Positions 10,622 to 20,646 of a stretch of 64,000 nucleotides of DNA are shown piece after piece (position 1 is the first letter of the stretch; the number at the start of each line of letters is the position of its first letter). The stretch is from Alkanindiges hydrocarboniclasticus. GTDB taxonomy: Bacteria > Pseudomonadota > Gammaproteobacteria > Pseudomonadales > Moraxellaceae. The stretch lies in NCBI RefSeq assembly GCF_001982605.1, contig NZ_MLCN01000004.1, forward strand, positions 1-64,000, given 5' to 3'. The notes beneath the pieces were generated by a model. The model was not told the origin of the DNA, did no database searches, and saw nothing but the letters and a program-made list of their open reading frames with translations. A program made the position numbers and the translations under genes.

Positions 10622-10981
10622 ATGGCTCGTGTAAAACGTGGTGTAGTGGCTCATCGTCGTCACAAAAAAATTCTTGCCCGCGCTAAAGGCTACTACGGTG
10701 CGCGTTCGCGTGTTTACCGCGTAGCGTTCCAGGCGGTAATCAAAGCCGGTCAATATGCATACCGTGACCGTCGCCAGAAAAAACGCCAATTCCGCGCACT
10801 GTGGATTGCCCGTATTAACGCTGGTGCCCGTCAGAACGGTCTGTCATACAGCCGTATGATTGCTGGCCTGAAAAAAGCGCAAGTAACTATCGACCGTCGT
10901 GTACTGGCTGACATTGCCATGCATGATAGCGTTGCATTTGCTGCGATTGCATCTTTGGCCAAACAGAATTTGGCGGCTTAA
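10622..10981 (+). CDS. rplT: 50S ribosomal protein L20
   Basis: A 119-residue L20, needed for early assembly of the large subunit and, in E. coli, a translational repressor of rpmI-rplT. The N-terminus [20 protein letters not shown] is canonical and very basic. GGAGAAATTAA precedes the ATG. The transcript ends at the hairpin at 11010-11043. Whether L20 represses its own mRNA here cannot be read from the sequence. Confidence 0.97.
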   Translation: MARVKRGVVAHRRHKKILARAKGYYGARSRVYRVAFQAVIKAGQYAYRDRRQKKRQFRALWIARINAGARQNGLSYSRMIAGLKKAQVTIDRRVLADIAMHDSVAFAAIASLAKQNLAA

Positions 10982-11007
10982 TTCGTCATTTCTGTAGTGC
11001 TTTAATG

Positions 11008-11491
11008 CTAAAAACCGCCTTCAGTAATGACAGGCGGTTTTTTATAGTCCTTATTGATATAGTTTTTTATAGCGATTAATCGTTTTTCCATATCTTTAGA
11101 AAATAGATAGCTAATGAGTGGCAGCAATAATTGTCCTAATAATCCGCCTTTAAGTTCAAAATTATAAGTAAATATGAGGAGTGAATTCTGGTCATCAATT
11201 TTTTTTGACATTCCACGCACCACTAAAGCGTTTCAAAATATAGTTACCTTTAACCATAGTGACTGCTGCAACATAAGGTCGATGAAATGATATATATCTT
11301 GAAATCATGATTGACCCTGACGTATTTCGGCAGAATACTTCTACCCCAACAGCTGGCTGTTGCGCATTATTCATTAACTAAGCTTTTGCTAGATAATTAT
11401 CCCATTCGAGACGTTTTTTATAATTCTGGGTTAAAACAAATAGTGCTGTCTGGTTAATTGGCAGTTCAATAGAATGTCTTATAGTTTTCAT
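11008..11491 (-). pseudogene. SRPBCC (polyketide cyclase-like) family gene, broken
   Basis: Read on the minus strand from an ATG at 11491, the sequence gives MKTIRHSIELPINQTALFVL and continues through residues typical of SRPBCC proteins. It meets an in-frame TAG at 11378-11380. The same frame then continues as a plausible protein to an eight-T run on the plus strand (11199-11206), where a one-base change is needed to join the C-terminal part. That last part (FELKGGLLGQLLLPLISYLF, then a helix ending AIKNYI) has the SRPBCC C-terminal pattern. One nonsense codon plus one homopolymer frameshift make this a decaying gene. The frameshift alone could be a sequencing error; the TAG is harder to dismiss. 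Confidence 0.7.
11010..11043. terminator. Terminator after rplT, probably bidirectional
   Basis: AAAAACCGCCT (11010-11020) pairs with AGGCGGTTTTT (11032-11042), giving A and T runs on both sides of a GC core. It ends rplT and overlaps the stop codon of the converging SRPBCC pseudogene. Confidence 0.88.
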
Positions 11492-11606
11492 ATTGTTGCC
11501 GCTTAAATATTGATGTGAGACATAGTGCTATCTTATGTAGCATTTAAAATTCCAAAATGTCAAAATTCCTATAAGATAATAATGATTAGACCAGTATAAA
11601 GAAAAC

Positions 11607-11951
11607 ATGAGTTCTTCAAACCTGGAACTTCTCGATTATATTATTTTTTTCGAAAGTGAGCCGGAATGGATTCACTCGGATGGCTGGTATTATGGCGTAC
11701 GCTTTTTAGTGAAACGCGATAAAGAGTGCCTTTTGGTAACTCTGGCTCCTGATGAAGCAGAGCTTGCGGTAGAGTGGTGGCAGGATGGAATTCTTCGAAT
11801 CAAATTCAAAACGGTTATGGCAATAAGCTGGCAAATACATAGCCGTGATTCACAAGAATGGTTATGGATTCAGTGTAATACTGAGCGTAGCATTTTTTGT
11901 AGAATTCAGCTAAAACCCTATATTCAAGTTGAATGGGAAATGACTTGGTAA
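11607..11951 (+). CDS. Small hypothetical protein, Trp-rich
   Basis: A 114-residue protein I do not recognise. It is acidic and unusually rich in tryptophan (nine or so), with alternating hydrophobic stretches such as YYGVRFLVKR and CLLVTLAPDEAEL suggesting a small beta-sheet domain. There is no signal peptide or membrane segment. Upstream AAAGAAA is a weak ribosome-binding site. Composition and balanced residue use favour a real gene over chance. It sits between a pseudogene and pheS in the least conserved part of this region. Confidence 0.55.
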   Translation: MSSSNLELLDYIIFFESEPEWIHSDGWYYGVRFLVKRDKECLLVTLAPDEAELAVEWWQDGILRIKFKTVMAISWQIHSRDSQEWLWIQCNTERSIFCRIQLKPYIQVEWEMTW

Positions 11952-12010
11952 GACTACGATGCAATAAAATATATTCCTGCTGAATAATACAAGTAAGATT
12001 GAGTAGAGCT

Positions 12011-12259
12011 ATGAAACTGATCAAGCGCGGCGGCTTTCGCGAACAAGCCGCCCGGCAATTAAAATATAAAAATTCAGTCAATCAACGTGCCGATATTACC
12101 GCCCAAAAAGCCTACCAGCCTTCGCATCACACTGATGAAGCAGCGCAGGACAGTACCACGCCACCTGATCCAGTTCTGGTAGATAATATGGATGACGTAT
12201 CCAGTCATTCTTCCACTGAACACGATGCAACCCATAAAAGCATCCATAAAAATACCTAA
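12011..12259 (+). CDS. Small hypothetical protein with basic N-terminus
   Basis: An 82-residue unrecognised protein. I start it at ATG 12011 (MKLIKRGGFREQAARQ); a TTG four codons upstream is less likely. The first 25 residues are basic and probably helical. The rest is polar, rich in Asp, Ser, Thr and His, and looks disordered. It ends 137 bases before pheS. The lack of a strong ribosome-binding site keeps confidence moderate. Confidence 0.5.
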   Translation: MKLIKRGGFREQAARQLKYKNSVNQRADITAQKAYQPSHHTDEAAQDSTTPPDPVLVDNMDDVSSHSSTEHDATHKSIHKNT

Positions 12260-12351
12260 GCTGTCGAAAAATCTTACCAATTGCCAAGCCCTTCATTTCA
12301 AAGCCATACCTTTCTGCTGTAAAAAACTGTTAAAATACGCGGCTAACTTAA

Positions 12352-13377
<1,026 letters not shown>

Positions 13378-13381
13378 AACC

Positions 13382-13489
13382 TTTAAAACCCTCTCTAACT
13401 CTCCCTTAACAATGGGAAGAACTCCTTTACGGATAAGGGATGAGAACAAAATGTGCTTATGCATTTTGCTTAACATGAGGGGTTTTAAG
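13382..13489. repeat. Inverted-repeat element between pheS and pheT
   Basis: The outer ends TTTAAAACCCTC (from 13382) and GAGGGGTTTTAA (to 13488) are near-perfect inverted repeats. Inside are TCCCTTA/TAAGGGA and AAAATG/CATTTT inverted pairs. The CTCTAACTCTCCC style of the sequence resembles dispersed intergenic repeats seen in Acinetobacter-type genomes, though I cannot confirm other copies from one window. A miniature or REP-like element is the likely explanation; a complex mRNA leader of pheT is the alternative. Confidence 0.5.
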
Positions 13490-13532
13490 ATCTCATGCAG
13501 AATTTAAGAAAAGAATTTAGGAAGTTGCGGTT

Positions 13533-15911
13533 ATGAAAATTAGTGAAAACTGGTTGCGGTCATGGGTGAATCCTGCCGTTGACAGCGATGTATTGGCACA
13601 TCAGCTCACCATGGCTGGCCTTGAAGTGGATGACAGTAGCACGGTGGCCAAGCCCTTTACTGGCGTGGTGGTGGGAGAGGTGCTGACGGTTGAGCAGCAT
13701 CCGGATGCAGATCGCCTGCGTGTCACCACAGTAAATATTGGTAGTGGTGAGCCGCTACAGATTGTTTGTGGCGCACCGAATGTGGCGGTAGGCTTAAAGG
13801 TGCCTGTCGCAACGATTGGCGCAATTCTTCCTGGCGACTTTAAGATTAAAAAAGGCAAGCTGCGTGGTGTGGAATCGCATGGCATGTTGTGTGGGGCGTC
13901 GGAAATTGATCTGGAAGACAGCATTGATGGTTTATTGGTATTGCCCCAGGATGCGCCCATTGGAACAGACATTCGGGATTATTTAAAACTCGATGACCGC
14001 ATTATTGAGATCAGTATTACGCCAAACCGTGGCGATTGTTTTAGCATCAAGGGAATTGCGCGTGAGCTAGGTGTAATTAATAACCTTGCAGTAACACCAG
14101 TTGATATTCAGCCTGTAGCAGCCAGCATTGCTGATAAAAAGTCTATTCAATTGCATAGTGCAGGTTGCCCTCGCTATGCCGGGCGGGTGATTAAAAATAT
14201 TAATGCGCAGGCCACAACCCCACAATGGATGGCCGATGCCTTAAGCCGTTCTGGCATCCGCGTACACAGTGTGCTGGTTGATATTACCAATTATGTACTG
14301 CTGGAGCAGGGTCAGCCATTGCATGCCTTTGACCTCAATAAAATTGAAGGTGATATTCAGGTGCGGCAGGCTAGACCGCAAGAAAAGCTCACCTTGCTAA
14401 ATGAGCAAGACATTGAGCTTGGCGACGATGTGCTGGTGATTAGTGATGACACGAAGGTGCTGGCCATGGCTGGCATTATGGGTGGACTGCACAGCAGTGT
14501 AACTGATGCCACCACCGATATTTTTCTGGAAAGCGCCTTCTTTGACCCACTGGCTATTGCAGGGCGTGCCCGCCGCTATGGTATGCATACCGATGCCTCA
14601 CAACGTTACGAGCGTGGCGTTGATTTTGAACTGGCGATGCCTGCTATTGAGCGTGCGACCCAGCTCATTTTGCAACTGGCTGGCGGTGAAGCTGGCGAAG
14701 TGGTGCTGGTAGAGCAACCGGAAGCATTACCCAAGCGCTTGCCGATTGACCTGACCTTGACACAAATCAACCAGTTGCTGGGTTACGAGGTTGCTGCTGA
14801 TTTTGTGGAACAAACCTTAAGCCGTCTGGGCATGCAAATTAGTACTCAGGGTGCTGGCTGGCTGGTTGTTCCACCATCCTATCGTTTTGATATTGCCATC
14901 AAGGAAGACCTGATTGAAGAAGTTGCCCGTATCTATGGCTATGACAATATCCAGACCAAAATGCCGGTGCTTGAGATTGACCTTAAACCTGCAAAGGATC
15001 GCTTAAGTATTCAGCAATTGCGCCAGACTCTGGTTAGCCTTGGCTATCAGGAAGCTATTAGCTTCAGCTTTGCCGATGAAAAACTGGAAAAACAGCTTAA
15101 TCCTGACGTAAAGCTGCTAACGCTGGCCAATCCAATTTCCAGTGAACTAGGGGTAATGCGCAGCACTTTATTATCCAGCCTGATTCCATCGGTGCAATAC
15201 AACTTAAACCGTCAGCAAAGCCGGGTGCGCCTGTTTGAAACCGGCCTGCGTTTTGATTATGAAAACGCCACGGGTATTCAGGATTTAAAACAAATTCCTA
15301 CGCTGGCCCTCATTGCTACTGGCACAGCCATTCCTGAACAGTGGCATGCCAAAGCCCAGCCCATGGATTTTTATGACCTCAAGGGTGAAGTAGAGCGCAT
15401 TTTAACCTGTGCCCGCCTCCAAGCGCATTTTGAACCTAGCGCAAGGGCATGGCTACATCCGGGTCAAAGTACCAATATTGTGGTGCAAGGACAAGTCATT
15501 GGGTATTTGGGCCGTTTACATCCCTCTTTGGAAGATCAGCTTGATTTAGGCAAAACCTGGGTCTGTGAAATGGATCTAGATGTGCTTTTGCAACCTTATG
15601 TATCTAATTTTACAGAATTATCACGTTTTCCTACGGTTCGACGTGATATAGCTATTTTAATCAGTGCTAATATTACTATTGACCAAATTCAGCATACGAT
15701 TCAATCAGCTGCAGGAGAGTGGTTAATCCAGAGCTGGTTGTTTGATGTGTACACCGGTCAGGGCATAGAAGCAGGGCAGCGTTCACTGGCGTTTGCACTG
15801 CTGTGGCAACATCCGGAGCGTACATTGGAAGATGCTGAAATTAAGGAAGGAATGCAGCGTGTTATTGATGCGTTGCAAGATACGTATAAGGCGACTTTGA
15901 GGGCATCATGA
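13533..15911 (+). CDS. pheT: Phenylalanyl-tRNA synthetase beta subunit
   Basis: The 792-residue beta subunit, full length for the family. In order: an EMAP/tRNA-binding domain ([16 protein letters not shown], about 47-62), the B3/B4 editing domain (about 200-390, with [16 protein letters not shown]), the B5 domain (about 400-470), the catalytic-like core, and the C-terminal FDX-ACB anticodon-binding domain ([14 protein letters not shown], about 700-713). Its TGA overlaps the ihfA ATG (ATGA), so translation of the two is coupled. Confidence 0.97.
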   Translation: MKISENWLRSWVNPAVDSDVLAHQLTMAGLEVDDSSTVAKPFTGVVVGEVLTVEQHPDADRLRVTTVNIGSGEPLQIVCGAPNVAVGLKVPVATIGAILPGDFKIKKGKLRGVESHGMLCGASEIDLEDSIDGLLVLPQDAPIGTDIRDYLKLDDRIIEISITPNRGDCFSIKGIARELGVINNLAVTPVDIQPVAASIADKKSIQLHSAGCPRYAGRVIKNINAQATTPQWMADALSRSGIRVHSVLVDITNYVLLEQGQPLHAFDLNKIEGDIQVRQARPQEKLTLLNEQDIELGDDVLVISDDTKVLAMAGIMGGLHSSVTDATTDIFLESAFFDPLAIAGRARRYGMHTDASQRYERGVDFELAMPAIERATQLILQLAGGEAGEVVLVEQPEALPKRLPIDLTLTQINQLLGYEVAADFVEQTLSRLGMQISTQGAGWLVVPPSYRFDIAIKEDLIEEVARIYGYDNIQTKMPVLEIDLKPAKDRLSIQQLRQTLVSLGYQEAISFSFADEKLEKQLNPDVKLLTLANPISSELGVMRSTLLSSLIPSVQYNLNRQQSRVRLFETGLRFDYENATGIQDLKQIPTLALIATGTAIPEQWHAKAQPMDFYDLKGEVERILTCARLQAHFEPSARAWLHPGQSTNIVVQGQVIGYLGRLHPSLEDQLDLGKTWVCEMDLDVLLQPYVSNFTELSRFPTVRRDIAILISANITIDQIQHTIQSAAGEWLIQSWLFDVYTGQGIEAGQRSLAFALLWQHPERTLEDAEIKEGMQRVIDALQDTYKATLRAS

Positions 15912-16207
15912 CTGCACTAACAAAAGCCGAAATGGCCGATCATTTAAGTGAAAAAACCGGTCTTAACCGCCGGGAAGCCAAACAATTGGTAGAGCTATTT
16001 TTTGAAGAAATCAGTCAGGCACTTATTGCAGGCGATCAAGTAAAGCTCTCAGGGTTTGGAAATTTTGAGCTGCGTGACAAGCGTCAGCGTCCGGGTCGCA
16101 ATCCTAAGACTGGTGAGGAAATTCCTATTACAGCGCGACGTGTCGTTACTTTCCGTGCTGGGCAGAAGTTTCGCCAGCGGGTAGAGCAGGAACAATACGA
16201 CGAGTAA
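15908..16207 (+). CDS. ihfA: Integration host factor alpha subunit
   Basis: A 99-residue DNA-bending protein of the HU/IHF family that pairs with IhfB. It has the family's helical N-terminus ([19 protein letters not shown]) and the DNA-intercalating arm with [14 protein letters not shown] (about 60-73). IhfA rather than HU is indicated by position directly after pheT, the classic order, and by [13 protein letters not shown]. It overlaps pheT by four bases and ends at a terminator at 16255. Confidence 0.96.
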   Translation: MTALTKAEMADHLSEKTGLNRREAKQLVELFFEEISQALIAGDQVKLSGFGNFELRDKRQRPGRNPKTGEEIPITARRVVTFRAGQKFRQRVEQEQYDE

Positions 16208-16254
16208 CTTGGTGCTGAGCAGTTTGTTACTGATCAGTGTAAAGGTGATGAAAG

Positions 16255-16277
16255 AGCAGCAGTAAGCTGCTTTTTTA
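16255..16277 (+). terminator. Terminator of the pheS-pheT-ihfA operon
   Basis: AGCAGC (16255-16260) pairs with GCTGCT (16266-16271) around AGTAA and is followed by a T run. Confidence 0.8.
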
Positions 16278-16394
16278 TTACTGATTTTTTATGGGTGATC
16301 TTGATAACTGGAATTTTATATTAACGTGTGTTGCATCTGGCAGAACTAGACAGGCTGTAAATAACCTAAGTTAAAGCTAAAACTATAAGGCAAT

Positions 16395-16424
16395 AAAAAA
16401 GAGAGCTAAAAAGCTCTCTTTTTT
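16395..16424 (-). terminator. Terminator after the Ala-rich lipoprotein
   Basis: A perfect 13-pair stem (AAAAAAGAGAGCT with AGCTCTCTTTTTT) with an AAAA loop lies 15 bases beyond the stop of the minus-strand lipoprotein gene. It is symmetrical, so it could also back up the ihfA terminator. Confidence 0.88.
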
Positions 16425-16438
16425 GAAGCACGTAACTA

Positions 16439-16801
16439 TTACTGAGCAGCTGGAGCTGTAGTAGTAGTGGCAGTGGCATCAGTAGTAGCTGGAGCAGCAG
16501 CAGCGTCAGCAGCAGTGTTCGCACTGTCAGCAGTGTCAGCAGCAGCGCTAGCAGCGTCGTTAGCAGCATCAGCAGCGTTGTTTGCAGCGTCAGCAGCAGC
16601 AGCGGTAGCATCAGCGGTAGCGTCAGCAGTAGTAGCAGCAGCAGCGTCGGTAGCAGCAGTAGCAGCATCAGCAGCGGCAGCAGAAGCTTGAGCAGCAGAG
16701 TCTTGGGCTTCAGCAGCGTGTTCGTCAGCTTTTTTTGAACAACCAACGAAAGCTAAAGAAGCAGCAATAGCAGCAGCGATTGCGATTTTTTTGATTTGCA
16801 T
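16439..16801 (-). CDS. Alanine-rich low-complexity lipoprotein
   Basis: A 120-residue predicted lipoprotein. The signal sequence MQIKKIAIAAAIAASLAFVG is followed by Cys21 in a lipobox (FVGC), so it should be lipidated and exported. The mature part is almost entirely Ala, Asp and Thr with scattered Ser and Asn, in imperfect heptad-like A-A-D repeats that could form a long amphipathic helix, perhaps like Lpp. The C-terminus ends in a Thr/Pro/Ala tail. The GCN-rich DNA gives open frames on several strands; the lipobox, start and terminator identify the real one. It is not recognisably homologous to Lpp, and length could vary between strains by repeat slippage. Confidence 0.8.
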   Translation of the reverse strand: MQIKKIAIAAAIAASLAFVGCSKKADEHAAEAQDSAAQASAAAADAATAATDAAAATTADATADATAAAADAANNAADAANDAASAAADTADSANTAADAAAAPATTDATATTTTAPAAQ

Positions 16802-16980
16802 GGCATCACTCTCACAAAAGAAATAAGGTTTTCGAAAACCACAAATTAATCTGTTTCTTGCTTATTGCTATCCGTTGCCTTACGGTGAGGACACAGCGCA
16901 AGGGTCAGATTAAATGGTGAAGCAATGCTAGCACTGGTCTTTAAAAAAAACTACTCCCTTTTTGATTATTTTTTTAAAAA

Positions 16981-17991
16981 TTAATCACTTTGTTTGGCAT
17001 TAATAAAGATAAGTCGGTTGACATTCTGGATTTCTGCTTCGTTTAAAGCACTCATCATTTGCAATAAAATATCTTCAAGGGCGATTTCGTGTTCAAGCGG
17101 CACAGGGCATACGCCATACTGAAGCCGGATATCTGGCTGGTGCATTTCATCTTTGATCATGCCTAATGCCTTAACCACATGTCCGGTCTGGGCGGCACTA
17201 GTGTCACATAATAGTATGGCCAGATGCTGGCGATCCAGTTGTACCAGTACATCACATTTGCGCAAACGGTGTTTATAGCCTGCAAACAGTGCACGCACAA
17301 ATTCTTTTTTAGCGCGTGTGGCTGTTTCTACCCGGATCATTAATAGACTTAAGGGAATCTGGTGGCGCTGATGGTAGGGGTATAAATAAGTTAGTGCTTC
17401 AACTAGCTGTTTTTTTTGTAAAATTCCACTATTGAGGGCACCTTTTAAATCGTTGGTGCTGGTTTGCAGGTGCTGCTTGAAACAGTGCAGGTAACCCAGG
17501 GCAAAAATACTAAAGCCTGTTAAATGAACAGGCTGCAACTGACTGTTATCTAAAGTATTATAAATAAAACCTGCCATAACCGCTGCAACAATATAGCTGG
17601 CATTAACCATGGTTAGCAGCGAAAGCTTAAGATCGCTATAGGCTGCAATAACAAAAGTCATGGCCATTACCAGAATAACACTGGCCTGATTGGGCAGCAA
17701 AAACAGCAGGCTGACGGCAAAGCAATAGTCCAGAGCAATGCCCAGATAAAAAATCCGGGCGCTAGTAGGCCGAAATAGCATGGCCAGATAATTAATAATG
17801 GCCAGTATGCCATATATACCCAGTGCTACATGAATGTTCTGGTTGATAAATACGGCTGAAAAATCGGGCTGGTCATATACCTGCCAAGCCAGTATGCCAA
17901 TCAGCAGCAGGCGGACAATCAGCAGCAATCCTTGAAATTGCCGACTGTGCTTTAATTCCTGCAGGGAGTGCAATGACAGTAGAGGGGACAT
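16981..17991 (-). CDS. Membrane protein with degenerate GGDEF-like domain
   Basis: A 336-residue protein from the ATG at 17991; an in-frame ATG at 18105 would add 38 residues with no membrane or domain signal. Residues about 20-165 contain five or six hydrophobic helices. The C-terminal 150 residues resemble a GGDEF fold: RKCDVLVQLDRQHLAILLC aligns with the family's R..D.l.r.GGDEF.ill block, but the GG(D/E)EF signature is replaced by DRQHL. The DxLT-type and metal-binding residues are not evident, so it is unlikely to make cyclic di-GMP; it may sense or regulate. Orphan gene between the lipoprotein and rho. Confidence 0.6.
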   Translation of the reverse strand: MSPLLSLHSLQELKHSRQFQGLLLIVRLLLIGILAWQVYDQPDFSAVFINQNIHVALGIYGILAIINYLAMLFRPTSARIFYLGIALDYCFAVSLLFLLPNQASVILVMAMTFVIAAYSDLKLSLLTMVNASYIVAAVMAGFIYNTLDNSQLQPVHLTGFSIFALGYLHCFKQHLQTSTNDLKGALNSGILQKKQLVEALTYLYPYHQRHQIPLSLLMIRVETATRAKKEFVRALFAGYKHRLRKCDVLVQLDRQHLAILLCDTSAAQTGHVVKALGMIKDEMHQPDIRLQYGVCPVPLEHEIALEDILLQMMSALNEAEIQNVNRLIFINAKQSD

Positions 17992-18193
17992 ACGTGTGGA
18001 GCCGCGTGAATAAATGAATAATCCAGTATTAAGCAATAGCCATTTGTGCCATTCATTCTGGAAAAGGCATGATAGCATGTTAGGACTATAGAGCGTTAAA
18101 ACCATATTTTCGCCGCATTTATTTCAATAAAGCTCTTAATAAAAGAATCGGAGAAATACCATTGGCTTGTTTTATCGGTGCAATTTAACCCAT

Positions 18194-18226
18194 AAAAAAA
18201 GCACTTTAATGCCAGCATTAAAGTGC
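18194..18226 (-). terminator. Rho-independent terminator after rho
   Basis: An 11-pair perfect stem, GCACTTTAATG (18201-18211) with CATTAAAGTGC (18216-18226), has a CCAG loop. On the minus strand it is followed by seven T (A 18194-18200 on the plus strand). Confidence 0.92.
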
Positions 18227-18244
18227 TTTTCGGTTCGGTCAAAC

Positions 18245-19513
18245 TCAGGTAGAAGACTTGCGCTTCATCTGGTCAAAAAACTCATCATTGGTTTTTGAGT
18301 CTTTCATGCGATCCAGCAGGAATTCAATCGCTGCCAGTTCATCCATTGGATGTAGCAACTTACGTAAAATCCAGACTTTACGTAGATTGTCTTCATTCAT
18401 CAGACGCTCTTCACGACGCGTGCCTGATTTCTTGATATTCATGGCCGGGAATACGCGTTTTTCAGCAATACGGCGATCCAGATGGATTTCGTGATTACCC
18501 GTACCCTTAAATTCTTCGTAAATGACTTCATCCATTTTACTGCCGGTTTCAATCAGCGCAGTTGAAATAATGGTGAGAGAGCCACCTTCTTCAATATTAC
18601 GGGCCGCACCAAAGAAGCGTTTTGGCCGTTCCAGTGCATGTGCATCCACACCACCGGTAAGTACTTTGCCGGATGAAGGGATCACCGTGTTATAAGCACG
18701 TGCCAGACGGGTAATGGAATCCAGCAAAATCACCACGTCTTTTTTGTGCTCAACCAGACGTTTTGCCTTTTCAATAACCATTTCAGCCACCTGAATATGG
18801 CGTGCTGGCGGTTCATCAAAGGTTGAGGCGATTACTTCACCGCGTACGGTGCGCTCCATTTCGGTGACTTCCTCAGGACGTTCGTCAATGAGCAGAACAA
18901 TGAGGAATGCTTCCGGATTGTTGCGGGTAATGGACTGCGCAATACTTTGCAGCAGCATGGTTTTACCCGCTTTGGGTGGCGCCACAATAATGGAGCGCTG
19001 GCCTTTACCAATCGGCGCAATCAGGTCAACCACACGGGACGTTAAATCTTCAGTGGTGCCATTACCCAGTTCGATAATCATCTGTTCGGTTGGGAACAGC
19101 GGTGTCAGGTTTTCAAACAGAATCTTGTTACGGGAGTTTTCCGGCGTATCGTAGTTAATCTGGTTGACTTTGAGCAATGCAAAATAGCGCTCGCCTTCTT
19201 TTGGCGGACGAATAGTGCCAGTAATGGTGTCACCAGTACGCAGGTTAAAGCGGCGGATTTGCGAAGGGCTAACATAAATATCGTCTGGGCCAGCAAGATA
19301 AGAACCAGCGGCCGAACGTAAAAATCCGAAACCGTCCGATAAAATCTCTAGAACGCCATCACCAAAAATTTCTTCGCCATTCATGGCATGCCGTTTGAGA
19401 ATCGCAAAAATAATATCCTGCTTGCGATTACGTGCCATGCCTTCAAGACCCATGAACTCGGCAATTTGAATGAGTTCACCAATTGGTTTTTTCTTCAGTT
19501 CAGTAAGATTCAT
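18245..19513 (-). CDS. rho: Transcription termination factor Rho
   Basis: A 422-residue hexameric RNA helicase that ends transcription. The N-terminal Rho_N helical domain ([16 protein letters not shown]) and the RNA-binding cold-shock-like domain with DGFGFLRS (about 60-67) are followed by the ATPase: Walker [11 protein letters not shown] (about 178-187) and Walker [17 protein letters not shown] (about 259-274). No insertion in the N-terminal domain; length is standard. The 5' leader is long (next feature), consistent with the autoregulation by attenuation known for rho in E. coli. Confidence 0.97.
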   Translation of the reverse strand: MNLTELKKKPIGELIQIAEFMGLEGMARNRKQDIIFAILKRHAMNGEEIFGDGVLEILSDGFGFLRSAAGSYLAGPDDIYVSPSQIRRFNLRTGDTITGTIRPPKEGERYFALLKVNQINYDTPENSRNKILFENLTPLFPTEQMIIELGNGTTEDLTSRVVDLIAPIGKGQRSIIVAPPKAGKTMLLQSIAQSITRNNPEAFLIVLLIDERPEEVTEMERTVRGEVIASTFDEPPARHIQVAEMVIEKAKRLVEHKKDVVILLDSITRLARAYNTVIPSSGKVLTGGVDAHALERPKRFFGAARNIEEGGSLTIISTALIETGSKMDEVIYEEFKGTGNHEIHLDRRIAEKRVFPAMNIKKSGTRREERLMNEDNLRKVWILRKLLHPMDELAAIEFLLDRMKDSKTNDEFFDQMKRKSST

Positions 19514-19995
19514 AGAGGTTCAGATGTGAATAAAGATAGGGGATACAAACGCAGCAAAAGATTGCAAGGGTGCGCCTCGATAAGATGAAAATATACAAAA
19601 ATGCATTTTTACCTGCTTTATGCTGAGCAAGTTAAAAACCACCAGTAGATAACGAAAGCGAAAAGTCGAAAGACAATTTCAGGTGCCGAACGGCTATTCT
19701 CCGAATGATAAAAATGATTCCATCATTCAAGCGGCAAGTGACTTGCCTTAATCTTCATGACACTATAAAACCCTGATCCAGCGTTTGTCAATATTTGTTC
19801 AATATGAACTTGTCGAAACTCATTAGACTTTTTGCCAACCCGCCATACTTTCCCTGTTTGTCCAGCGGATGCTGGCAGTGAAAGCACGAGTCTTGGTGTA
19901 TAAGAATGTAGCTTAAACAAACTCTTAAGGATGAATACAGAAAGTGTAGTACTGGAAACAACTTGACGAGGGAAGCATGAAGCATGTGCAACAGT
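19514..19995 (-). other. Long intergenic region upstream of rho
   Basis: About 480 bases lie between rho and the trxA terminator. Minus-strand frames in it (for example 19723-20034) lack plausible starts, composition or homology, so I call no gene. A long untranslated leader fits Rho autoregulation in other bacteria, but I cannot point to a specific rut site or attenuator. Confidence 0.4.
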
Positions 19996-20028
19996 AAAAT
20001 ACCGTCCGTGAGTAGATTCAGGGACGGT
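19996..20028 (-). terminator. Probable terminator after trxA
   Basis: ACCGTCC (20001-20007) and GGACGGT (20022-20028) form a GC-rich stem with a 14-base loop. On the minus strand it is followed by ATTTTA, a modest T run. It lies ten bases after the trxA stop. Confidence 0.65.
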
Positions 20029-20037
20029 AGGCAAAAC

Positions 20038-20361
20038 CTAGATATTCTGGTCGATGAATGCAGCCAGTTTGGAGCGTGGCTGGGCACCAACTTGCTGGGC
20101 AACCGCTTGTCCATCTTTAAAAATCAGCAATGCAGGAATGTTGCGGATGTTGTACTGAACGGCTGTATCTTCACAGGAGGTCACGTCAACTTTAACAATC
20201 TTGAGCTTGCCATCATATTCGTTGGCGAGGTCTTCCAGTACAGGTGCAATGGCTTTACATGGTGCACACCAGCCAGCCCAGAAATCTACCAGTACAGGCA
20301 CATCAGACTCTAAGACGTCTGCTTTAAAATCTTGGTCAGTTGTATTGACGATACCAGTCAT
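20038..20361 (-). CDS. trxA: Thioredoxin 1
   Basis: A 107-residue thioredoxin, the general cytoplasmic disulfide reductant recycled by TrxB. I start it at ATG 20361 (MTGIVNTTDQDF), preceded by CGGAG; an ATG 48 bases upstream adds residues outside the fold. The active site is WCAPC, not the WCGPC of E. coli, which may shift the redox potential slightly. The cis-proline block IRNIPALLIFKDG is intact. It lies upstream of rho on the same strand, an arrangement common in related genomes, but is separated by a terminator. Confidence 0.95.
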   Translation of the reverse strand: MTGIVNTTDQDFKADVLESDVPVLVDFWAGWCAPCKAIAPVLEDLANEYDGKLKIVKVDVTSCEDTAVQYNIRNIPALLIFKDGQAVAQQVGAQPRSKLAAFIDQNI

Positions 20362-20646
20362 AATTTTACTCCGGTGATATAATGGATCATGCAGCATATT
20401 ATTATGCATTTGATTAAACGCATGATACCGCTAAGGTTTGTTTATTGTCAGCGACATTGGGTTTTTTGTCCAATGGATGCTTTCGATTTTATGTATCGTT
20501 TTAGGCAATCAATTGTTTTTGCCGTATTGATACCGCCAGAAGCTGCACATGATATAAACTGGATTAACATATCGCCAATACTGGCTTTTCTTTCCTAAAG
20601 GGGTGCTTTACCCTGTACGGGCTTAGGGTGGAGTAAATAAATCAAT

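Noticed and set aside
16467-16691. A 74-codon plus-strand frame and a Leu-rich minus-strand frame within the lipoprotein gene
   Set aside because: Both are by-products of GCN-repeat DNA; only the frame with the lipobox, start and terminator makes sense.
19723-20114. Two overlapping minus-strand frames between rho and trxA
   Set aside because: No plausible starts or recognisable protein features, and they overlap the trxA terminator and coding end.
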